Of a stretch of 5,724 bases of DNA, positions 1 through 5,061 are shown piece after piece (the first letter of the stretch is position 1; the number at the start of each line of letters is the position of its first letter). The position numbers and the translations under genes were made by a program. Source of the stretch: JALYGK01 sp036259835 (GTDB lineage: Bacteria; Actinomycetota; UBA4738); the NCBI GenBank assembly GCA_036259835.1, contig DATABA010000090.1:1-5724 (forward strand), given 5' to 3'. The notes below the pieces were generated by a model that worked only from the letters and a program-made list of their open reading frames with translations, had not been told where the DNA came from and made no database searches.

Positions 1-611
1 GACAGCCGCTCGCCGTCGAGCCCGAGCACGCCGCTGATCACGTACAGGTATCCGCCCATGCCGTGGCCGAACTTGTGATCCAGCGTGAGGCCCCGCTCCA
101 TGGACGAGATATACACCGCGGCGTTCCCGTGGACCTTCACCGCGTCGCCTCCTTCGGGAGCAATGGCTCGAAGCAGCCGGTTGCGGCGGTCCTCCTTGGT
201 GAACTCCTTCTGTTCGACGCCGGGCCGAAGCCCACGCTCCTCCGGCATGATCCATATCTGAATGAACCGCATCGGCTCGGTCTCTGACCCGTTTTGTTCA
301 GAGTGAAACGCCCCGGATCCGAGCGTCATGCGCTGCACCGAGCCCGCCGGAAGGGGGCCAGGTGCGCCACCGACGTTGTCTTCGTGCCGGAACAGTCCTT
401 CCACGACATATGTCAGTCCTTCGATGTCGCGATGCGGATGAAGCGGCCAGATCGCCCCCGGGATCAATCGGTCATCGTTGAACACTCGGAGGTTCCCAAA
501 CCCCATGTTCTTCGGGTCGTAGTAGCGGTCGAACGAGAAATGCCACCGGGCGGTGAACCAGTCGCCCTCTTCCTTCCAGATCTCTGAATCCCTCCGGACA
601 TGAATCGTCAT
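1..611 (-). CDS. Pirin family protein (quercetinase-type bicupin), 3' end outside window
   Basis: An open frame runs from an ATG at 611 to the left edge (203 residues visible, no stop), so the C-terminus is missing. The N-terminal cupin has the pirin signature: a P-L-H-P-H-R-D-I-E stretch with H58 and H60, a Y-V-V-E-G-x-x-x-H-E-D strand turn near 68-78, a Q-R-M-T-x-G-x-G run and F-H-S-E-Q-N with H103 and E105. H58, H60, H103 and E105 match the usual metal-binding set of the family. Pirins bind Fe or a similar metal; YhhW-like members oxidise quercetin in vitro, while others act as redox-sensing partners, so the substrate here is unknown. The visible C-terminal part, including the M-G-G-Y-L-Y-V-I-S-G stretch, is the start of the second cupin. 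The ATG overlaps the upstream gene's TGA (ATGA), and AGGAGG lies 5 nt before it inside that gene, so translation is probably coupled. Family assignment is firm; function is not. Confidence 0.93.
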   Translation of the reverse strand, partial: MTIHVRRDSEIWKEEGDWFTARWHFSFDRYYDPKNMGFGNLRVFNDDRLIPGAIWPLHPHRDIEGLTYVVEGLFRHEDNVGGAPGPLPAGSVQRMTLGSGAFHSEQNGSETEPMRFIQIWIMPEERGLRPGVEQKEFTKEDRRNRLLRAIAPEGGDAVKVHGNAAVYISSMERGLTLDHKFGHGMGGYLYVISGVLGLDGERL

Positions 612-1420
612 GGCGTCCTCCTCGTCATGGCCCGCATCTGTTGCGACCTTGTCATCATCGGTTCGCCGAGCACCAGGCCATCGCCCGGACCGTGGACCAC
701 GCGGAGCACCCGTGATTCGGACTCCGCAGCGAGTCGGAGTGTTCGAGGTTGGTCTCCCGGTGCGATGACCAACGCATGCCGCATGGAAATGCGCGTCCCT
801 TCTACCAAGACGTCCCCTTCCAGAGCCGCCAGGAGCAACCCTTCGCTGTCCGCGAGCCGGACCTCCATCTCGCTCCCCGGTGTAAGCGTTGAGTCGGTGA
901 AGATTCGGATGTCGCCGTGTACGCGGAGCGGGGAGCGCGGTCCCACGAGCTCTTTGGTCTGTGCGCCTCTTCCTTCTTCGTATCGCGGAGCGTCCTCATC
1001 GCGAAGTGCAGCGAACGAGGCGCGTGCCGGCATGGGGTCGGTCGGATAGACCAGGATGAATGCTCGGGCACCTCCATCCGTGTTGTTCCATTCGCTATGC
1101 CACATGCCACCGCGTCCTTCGGTCAGACGGCCGAGGTCGCCAGTTCCCATGTGGCCGGTGATGCCGTTCAGCGAGTCGTCATGATCCACTTCGCCGTCCA
1201 GGATGTAGAACAGTCGCTCGTTGTAGCGGTGGGGATGGTGACCCACCCCGAGCCTTGGCTCCCAGGTGCTGTCGTGCACAGCGAGCAGGGGCCCGGACGC
1301 TTGTACGCGAACGAAGGACCCGATCATTTCCGTCGCCTGGACTCCGGGTGACCCGAAGTCTTCCTCGGTGAGGATGGTGTAGTCGTCGGGAGACAGAAGG
1401 ATGCCTTGCGTTCCGGTCAT
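608..1420 (-). CDS. Divergent pirin-like cupin protein
   Basis: A 270-aa protein beginning at the ATG at 1420. The longer GTG reading at 1435 is less likely, because the Shine-Dalgarno-like AGGTGGAG sits 9 nt before the ATG and the GTG lies within it. Counting from this ATG, the N-terminal cupin contains G-H-H-P-H-R (H62, H64), L-D-G-E-V-D-H-D-D-S-L near 74-84, and M-W-H-S-E-W-N (H108, E110). This is the same four-ligand metal pattern as in pirins. The C-terminal half has a second, more degenerate cupin (L-E-G-D-V-L-V-E-G and V-I-A-P-G-D strands) without an obvious metal set. Around the motifs it differs clearly from the neighbouring pirin (N-E-R-L-F-Y in place of I-E-G-L-T-Y), so it is a distant paralogue rather than a recent copy. 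It is the middle gene of a packed operon: 19 nt after the NADP/F420 reductase homologue, and overlapping the next pirin by 4 nt. Enzymatic dioxygenase or regulatory roles are both possible; the substrate is unknown. Confidence 0.85.
   Translation of the reverse strand: MTGTQGILLSPDDYTILTEEDFGSPGVQATEMIGSFVRVQASGPLLAVHDSTWEPRLGVGHHPHRYNERLFYILDGEVDHDDSLNGITGHMGTGDLGRLTEGRGGMWHSEWNNTDGGARAFILVYPTDPMPARASFAALRDEDAPRYEEGRGAQTKELVGPRSPLRVHGDIRIFTDSTLTPGSEMEVRLADSEGLLLAALEGDVLVEGTRISMRHALVIAPGDQPRTLRLAAESESRVLRVVHGPGDGLVLGEPMMTRSQQMRAMTRRTP
617..622 (-). promoter_or_regulatory. Ribosome binding site of the second pirin, inside the preceding gene
   Basis: AGGAGG on the minus strand, 5 nt before the ATG at 611. 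It lies within the last codons of the upstream pirin-like gene, whose TGA overlaps that ATG. Together these support the ATG and point to translational coupling. Confidence 0.75.
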
Positions 1421-1429
1421 TGTGGCTGT

Positions 1430-1437
1430 CTCCACCT
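1430..1437 (-). promoter_or_regulatory. Ribosome binding site deciding the ATG start of the pirin-like gene
   Basis: AGGTGGAG on the minus strand, with the final G 9 nt before the ATG at 1420. The alternative GTG start at 1435 lies inside this element and has no upstream purine box of its own, so the shorter protein is preferred. Confidence 0.6.
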
Positions 1438-1439
1438 AC

Positions 1440-2087
1440 TCACGCACCCCGGCCCGAGGCGTCGGTGGGGCCGACGAGCTTCCAACTGCTCCCCCAGGGC
1501 CAGCCGTTCTGCATGTTGGCCACAATATTCAGGGTCCCGAGAGCCTCCAGTGCTCTAGACATGGCGAGACCGCCCACATCTACCGGACGCAGACCGATTG
1601 TCCGAGTGAGTTCTGCGACCTGCTCCTTGGCCGCTTCATCCTCGCCGGCGATGTAGGCATCCAATTCGATGCCGTCCACCGACGGGTCGGCCATTCGCGA
1701 GGCGAACAGGTAGTTGAACGCCTTCACGACCCGTGCGCGAGGCATCTTGCTCTGGAGTTCTTCTGTGGCTGACGACCCATCGATGGTCTCCGCCGGGTCG
1801 TTCGGGTTGAAGCGGTTCATGGGATCGACGACGACCTTGCCATCAAGCGTGCCTCCGAGCTCCCGTACTACTTCGTCGAGCGTCGGGTACGGCACCGCAA
1901 GAATAACGACATCGGCTCTCTCCACGGCATCCCGGTTGGAGCGAGCCGCAGTAGCCCCGGTCTCGCGCGCAACCGCCTCGGCCTTGTCCTGCGTTCTCGA
2001 ACTGATGGTGACGGAATGACCAGCGCCGGAGAGCGACGCGGCCAAGGCTGCACCGACGTTGCCGGCTCCGATGATCGCGACGTCCAT
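1440..2087 (-). CDS. F420/NADP oxidoreductase-like Rossmann protein (COG2085 type)
   Basis: A 215-aa protein, a normal length for the NADPH:F420 reductase-like family. The start is the ATG at 2087, because a strong AAGGAGG lies 6 nt upstream; a longer TTG reading at 2108 has no such support. Residues 3-14 form the dinucleotide fold A-I-I-G-A-G-N-V-G, and S29-S30-R31 at the end of the second strand fits recognition of the NADP 2'-phosphate. Further family marks are A-V-P-Y (64-67), V-D-P-M-N (87-91), V-V-K-A-F-N (120-125), D-V-G-G-L (170-174) and a C-terminal S-W-K-L-V-G-P. Archaeal relatives (Fno) transfer hydride between NADPH and coenzyme F420. Many bacterial members of the same family have no proven F420 link, so F420 specificity is inference, somewhat favoured by the F420-type gene upstream. 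It heads the three-gene run with two pirins and may supply reducing power to, or act on, the same pathway. Confidence 0.85.
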   Translation of the reverse strand: MDVAIIGAGNVGAALAASLSGAGHSVTISSRTQDKAEAVARETGATAARSNRDAVERADVVILAVPYPTLDEVVRELGGTLDGKVVVDPMNRFNPNDPAETIDGSSATEELQSKMPRARVVKAFNYLFASRMADPSVDGIELDAYIAGEDEAAKEQVAELTRTIGLRPVDVGGLAMSRALEALGTLNIVANMQNGWPWGSSWKLVGPTDASGRGA

Positions 2088-2093
2088 CGTGGG

Positions 2094-2100
2094 CCTCCTT
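2094..2100 (-). promoter_or_regulatory. Strong ribosome binding site of the F420/NADP reductase-like gene
   Basis: AAGGAGG on the minus strand, 6 nt before the ATG at 2087. It excludes the upstream TTG at 2108 as the start. Its first two bases are also the last two bases of a 10-bp palindrome (2099-2108). Confidence 0.8.
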
Positions 2101-2125
2101 GAGCTCAAATCTCAATAGTTCTCAA
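2099..2125 (-). promoter_or_regulatory. Palindrome plus TTGAG repeats in the leader of the reductase-pirin operon
   Basis: The perfect 10-bp palindrome TTGAGCTCAA (2099-2108) abuts the ribosome binding site. On the minus strand the pentamer TTGAG occurs three times, at 2125-2121, 2115-2111 and 2108-2104. The cluster sits in the 87-bp gap before the reductase-like gene, so it could be an operator controlling the three-gene operon separately from the upstream gene. No convincing -35/-10 pair was found here. Functional meaning is inference. Confidence 0.3.
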
Positions 2126-2174
2126 CAAGAAGGTATTCCCGCGGGGCGACGACAAAGTCGGGGCCGTCGCGAGC

Positions 2175-2615
2175 CTACGACGAACTCTGCTGAACCTCGA
2201 AGACTGGATGCCGCGGCGCCTCCGCAGCGAACTCCTCATCCGTGGATTCGAGCGTCACATCGAAGTACGGCCGCGTCACACGGACCTCCGAGATGTACTG
2301 CCGAAGCACCGGGGCGCTCGCCTCAGGCGAAAGCTCGGACACTCGGACGCGCTCGGTTCGGCCTCCGCGACTGAGAATCACCTCGCCGGCCGCCCGCGCG
2401 TTTCGGACCCAGTTCACAACGCCGTACGGGGCGACCAGAAACCGCCGGCCGTCTCGCTCCATCACGTCGACCGGCGTTGAGTATGGACGCCCTGTCTTCC
2501 GGCCCCCAACGGTCAGGATGTGGCGATACTTCGCCCCCAGCCCAAGACGCGTGAGCAGGCGGAACATGGCGTTGATCGCCCGTTCCGCCCGGTTCACGCG
2601 ATACTTCCGAGCCAT
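2175..2615 (-). CDS. Deazaflavin (F420)-dependent nitroreductase-family oxidoreductase (Ddn/FDOR-A type)
   Basis: A 146-aa protein. The start is the ATG at 2615, preceded by GAGG with a 7-nt spacer; a GTG at 2681 would also keep the frame but falls inside the proposed operator. Family marks are the basic G-G-R-K-T-G-R-P-Y-S-T-P-V loop (37-49), which contacts the F420 phosphate/oligoglutamate tail in Ddn relatives, then F-L-V-A-P-Y-G-V-V-N-W-V-R-N-A-R (59-74), a beta-rich middle, and the C-terminal H-P-V-F-E-V (136-141). Characterised members use reduced F420 to reduce quinones and other activated alkenes or nitro compounds; mycobacterial Ddn activates pretomanid. The N-terminus has an amphipathic helix (A-I-N-A-M-F-R-L-L-T-R-L) like the membrane-association segment of Ddn, so activity at the membrane on quinones is plausible. 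It lies 87 bp upstream of the F420/NADP reductase homologue on the same strand. Family call is strong; the substrate is not known. Confidence 0.92.
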   Translation of the reverse strand: MARKYRVNRAERAINAMFRLLTRLGLGAKYRHILTVGGRKTGRPYSTPVDVMERDGRRFLVAPYGVVNWVRNARAAGEVILSRGGRTERVRVSELSPEASAPVLRQYISEVRVTRPYFDVTLESTDEEFAAEAPRHPVFEVQQSSS

Positions 2616-2669
2616 GGCCGTTCCTCGTTCGGCGTAGACATCCCCAGCCCGGACACGCAATCCGGCAGA

Positions 2670-2688
2670 ACTAGCTAACACAGCTAGT
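2670..2688. promoter_or_regulatory. Operator-like perfect inverted repeat in the divergent intergenic region
   Basis: ACTAGCT and AGCTAGT form perfect 7-bp arms around a 5-bp spacer (AACAC on the plus strand). The size and symmetry fit a dimeric TetR- or MarR-type repressor site. It overlaps the spacer and -10 region of the candidate minus-strand promoter of the Ddn-type gene, so a bound protein would block that promoter. No regulator gene is present in the window. Confidence 0.55.
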
Positions 2689-2702
2689 CCTGCTCATGGC
2701 AA
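2673..2702 (-). promoter_or_regulatory. Candidate promoter of the Ddn-type oxidoreductase gene
   Basis: On the minus strand, TTGCCA (2702-2697) and TTAGCT (2678-2673) are 18 nt apart and resemble sigma-70-type -35 and -10 boxes. They would start a transcript with a leader of roughly 50 nt before the ATG at 2615. The inverted repeat at 2670-2688 covers the -10 box, which strengthens the reading as a regulated promoter. Judged by eye only. Confidence 0.4.
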
Positions 2703-2721
2703 ACCCCTGACCAGGACTTAC

Positions 2722-2752
2722 TTGCCGGTTGACGAGACTTCCCAGATAGGAT
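2722..2752 (+). promoter_or_regulatory. Candidate promoter of the membrane-protein gene
   Basis: TTGCCG (2722-2727) and TAGGAT (2747-2752) are 19 nt apart, a loose sigma-70-like pair. They would place the transcript start near 2759, shortly before the GGGAG ribosome binding site at 2768-2772. TTGACG at 2729-2734 is a better -35 hexamer, but its distance to TAGGAT (12 nt) is too short. Confidence 0.3.
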
Positions 2753-2777
2753 CTGTGGAAAGCAACCGGGAGCGGTC

Positions 2778-3590
2778 ATGTTCTTCGGCTTCTTCGAACT
2801 GATCCTGGTCGCGGTCCTCGGACTGGTCATTCTGGCCGTGGCCAACGGAGGTTCGAGCCGGCAGGAGCCAGATCCGACCGGTCGCCGTCCCTACGCGATC
2901 TATCTCGTCGGCGTCACGTTCGTCGCGCTTCAAGTCCTGCTCATCTCGGCCACAGCCGTCGTCTCGGCTCTCGTGCAGATTCCGTTAAGCAACGGAGTCG
3001 CCGTCGACGCCTTCGGTGTCACGACGGCACCGCAGGCCGCGTCTGGCTCCGGCACGGCCACGATCGCACCTCCGGCATCGACCGACCAGCCGACTCCGGA
3101 GGCAACGTTTACTGAATCGCCACCGCGGGCGACTCCGATCGAAGTCCCGCCGCCGCGACCCATCCCGATCGACCGATTCGATACCGACACGCAGCACGTG
3201 AGAGAGGCAATCCAGGGGGGACTCATTGCGATGATCGCCCTCTTGGTGCTTCTTTTTCACGCACGACGGCTCCGCGACCTCATCAGCGAACCGGGATTCG
3301 CAGACGGACCGGCTCGACGCCCGTACCAGGCGTATCTGTACGCCGCGTGTTTTGTGAGCGTCCTGACGGGCTTGGGCGCAGCCGCAGCGGCTTCGATCGG
3401 CCTCGTGAACTTCATCGCGCCGGAAACAGCCGGCGGGTTCGAACGACACAACGGAATCCGCCAGTTCGTCCCAGCCGCGTTCCTGGCCCTCGCGTCGACG
3501 CTGACCTTCCGATTCCACTGGAAACGCGCGACCAACTTTCGCACACCGCCAAGCGAGGAGCCCCGACCGGAGGCCGCACCTCCAGTTTGA
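2778..3590 (+). CDS. Five-helix membrane protein with two copies of a two-helix module, unknown function
   Basis: A 270-aa integral membrane protein starting at the ATG at 2778, with GGGAG 5 nt upstream. Predicted helices are about 2-22, 43-66, 145-161, 186-212 and 228-246. Arginines flank the odd-numbered loops (28, 36-37; 163-166, 180-181; 245-255), so by the positive-inside rule the N-terminus is outside and the C-terminus inside. A long Pro/Thr/Ser/Ala-rich stretch (about 69-143) then lies outside the membrane. Two modules are visible: R36-R37-P-Y-x-x-Y-L with F48, ending F160-H161-A-R-R; and R180-R181-P-Y-x-x-Y-L with F192, ending F246-H247-W-K-R. Helix style and the F-H-x-R/K-R ends recall, from memory, DUF5671-type membrane domains of actinobacteria and chloroflexi. 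No catalytic motif is evident. It is transcribed alone, divergent from the Ddn-type gene and converging on gltX. Confidence 0.85.
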   Translation: MFFGFFELILVAVLGLVILAVANGGSSRQEPDPTGRRPYAIYLVGVTFVALQVLLISATAVVSALVQIPLSNGVAVDAFGVTTAPQAASGSGTATIAPPASTDQPTPEATFTESPPRATPIEVPPPRPIPIDRFDTDTQHVREAIQGGLIAMIALLVLLFHARRLRDLISEPGFADGPARRPYQAYLYAACFVSVLTGLGAAAAASIGLVNFIAPETAGGFERHNGIRQFVPAAFLALASTLTFRFHWKRATNFRTPPSEEPRPEAAPPV

Positions 3591-3594
3591 CGCG

Positions 3595-5061
3595 CTAGGA
3601 GGCCGGCTCGCCGCCGACGGGTTGCGAGACCTCGGCCGCTCTACGAAGCCGCTCCAGCGCTCGTTCCTGACCCAGGAGCTCGAGCGATTCGAACAGCGGC
3701 GGCGAGACGAGCGTCCCGGTAACCGCCGCACGAACCGGCTGAAACGCCTGCTTCGAGGAGAGACCTCGTTCGTCCTTGAGGGCTCGGAGGACCCGATCGA
3801 TCTCCTCGTGAGTCCACTCCTCGATCGCCTCCAGCCGAGACACTGCTTCACGAAGGTAGTCCGCCCGCTCGGCGCCAAGCATCTTCGTGGCATCGTCGTC
3901 CGGAACAACTTCATCCACGAACAGGAACCGAATGAGTCCAGCGCCTTCGAGGATGGTTTGCATCCTCGTTTTGATCAGGGGAATCGCTGCCGACACAAGC
4001 TCTGGATTCGGATCGAGACCCTCATGAATGAGGGCCTGTTGCACGAGCTCGGCGAGCCGTGCGTCGTCCGTTTCTCTGATGTAGTGGCCATTCATCCATT
4101 TGAGCTTGTCGACGTCGAACGCGGCCGGGTTGTGCGACACCTTTGACAGGTCGAATTTCGCGATGAGCTCGTCCCTTGAAAAGAACGTCGTCTCAGCGTC
4201 ATAGGACCACCCCAGCAGCGCCAGGTAATTCACCATCGCCTCCGGAAGGAACCCCTCGTCGCGGAACCACTCGACCGCCACCGCCCCGTGACGCTTCGAG
4301 AGCGGCTGATGGTCCGGTCCCATGATCAGCGGAAGGTGCGCGTATGCAGGCGGGTCGGCTCCCAGCGCCTTGATGATTTCGAGTTGCCGCGGCGTCGACG
4401 GAAGGAGGTCCTCCCCCCGAATCACGTGCGTCATCTTCATTCGGACGTCGTCGACCGCTGCCGCAAGGAGATACGTCGGAGTCCCGTCGCTCCGCAGGAT
4501 GACGAAGTCGGGCAGGTCGCCGGCGCGAAACAGCACCTCTCCTCTAATGAGGTCGTTGACCGTGACGTCATCGCCCGGCATCGCGAACCGGATGGCCTGC
4601 GGGCGGCCTTCAGCCTCGAACCGCCGCCGTTCGTCGTCCGAAAGATTGCGGCAGCGCCCGTCGTAGCCCGGTTTCTCACCGCGAGCGAGCGCGGCACGGC
4701 GCCGCTCCTCCAGTTCCTGCGGCGTGTCGTAACAGACGTATGCCTTGCCCTGGTCGATCAGCCGACGTGCTGTCTGCTGGTAGGACTCCAGTGATTCGGT
4801 CTGGCGGTACGGCCCGAAGTCCCCACCGACCTCGGGACCTTCATCCCAATCCAGCCCCAACCACCGAAGAGACGAAATGATGATCCCGATCGCCTCCTCG
4901 GTGGACCGCTTCAGATCCGTGTCTTCGACACGGAGCACGAACACGCCGCCGTGGTGCCGGGCGAACAGCCAGTTGAACAGCGCGGCTCGAGCGTTCCCGA
5001 CGTGGAGGTAGCCGGTGGGCGCCGGGGCGATTCGGCAGCGAACGGGACCGCCGTCACTCAC
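3595..5061 (-). CDS. gltX: Glutamyl-tRNA synthetase
   Basis: A full-length 488-aa class I synthetase that charges tRNA(Glu) with glutamate in the cytoplasm. The Rossmann catalytic domain opens with R-I-A-P-A-P-T-G-Y-L-H-V-G-N (10-23; the HIGH motif is HVGN at 20-23). It continues with L-R-V-E-D-T-D (43-49), the T-H-V-I-R-G-E-D block (211-218) and the KMSKS loop, which reads P-L-S-K-R (253-257) followed by H-G-A. The helical anticodon-binding region ends in the typical F-Q-P-V-R-A-A-V-T-G (440-449) and L-L-G-Q-E-R-A-L-E-R-L. The usual K before L-S-K-R is P here. Only C110 and C137 remain of the zinc-type cysteine cluster, as in many zinc-free GluRS. Translation starts at the GTG at 5061, 8 nt inside the end of the FAH-family gene, with GAGG 9 nt upstream; the first conserved motif fits this start. 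Whether it also charges tRNA(Gln), as expected in GatCAB-using actinobacteria, cannot be settled from the sequence. Confidence 0.97.
   Translation of the reverse strand: MSDGGPVRCRIAPAPTGYLHVGNARAALFNWLFARHHGGVFVLRVEDTDLKRSTEEAIGIIISSLRWLGLDWDEGPEVGGDFGPYRQTESLESYQQTARRLIDQGKAYVCYDTPQELEERRRAALARGEKPGYDGRCRNLSDDERRRFEAEGRPQAIRFAMPGDDVTVNDLIRGEVLFRAGDLPDFVILRSDGTPTYLLAAAVDDVRMKMTHVIRGEDLLPSTPRQLEIIKALGADPPAYAHLPLIMGPDHQPLSKRHGAVAVEWFRDEGFLPEAMVNYLALLGWSYDAETTFFSRDELIAKFDLSKVSHNPAAFDVDKLKWMNGHYIRETDDARLAELVQQALIHEGLDPNPELVSAAIPLIKTRMQTILEGAGLIRFLFVDEVVPDDDATKMLGAERADYLREAVSRLEAIEEWTHEEIDRVLRALKDERGLSSKQAFQPVRAAVTGTLVSPPLFESLELLGQERALERLRRAAEVSQPVGGEPAS

Noticed and set aside
600..1351. Plus-strand open frames (600-1049 and 917-1351) opposite the pirin-like gene
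   Set aside because: The minus-strand frame carries the full cupin metal motif and operon spacing. The plus-strand products have no family features.
2146..2170. Possible hairpin after the Ddn-type gene (6-bp arms GCGACG/CGTCGC, with an inner CGAC-AAA-GTCG)
   Set aside because: The two pairings compete, the loop is long, and no T-run follows on the minus strand. There is not enough to call a terminator.
2649..2665. CCGGA-N7-TCCGG inverted repeat in the leader of the Ddn-type gene
   Set aside because: The arms are only 5 bp and GC-rich, common by chance in this composition, and they align with no promoter element.
2985..3914. 309-codon minus-strand open frame across the membrane-protein gene and the end of gltX
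   Set aside because: Its product is Arg/Ser-rich without domain character, and it overlaps gltX in another frame on the same strand. The plus-strand frame has coherent helices, a ribosome binding site and a repeated motif, so it is the real gene.
3622..4146. Long plus-strand open frame (174 codons) opposite gltX, with others at 4288-4794 and 5015-5563
   Set aside because: They lie antisense to strongly conserved gltX and FAH-family codons, are rich in Arg and low-complexity runs, and show no recognisable domain. Such frames are expected on the opposite strand of high-GC genes.
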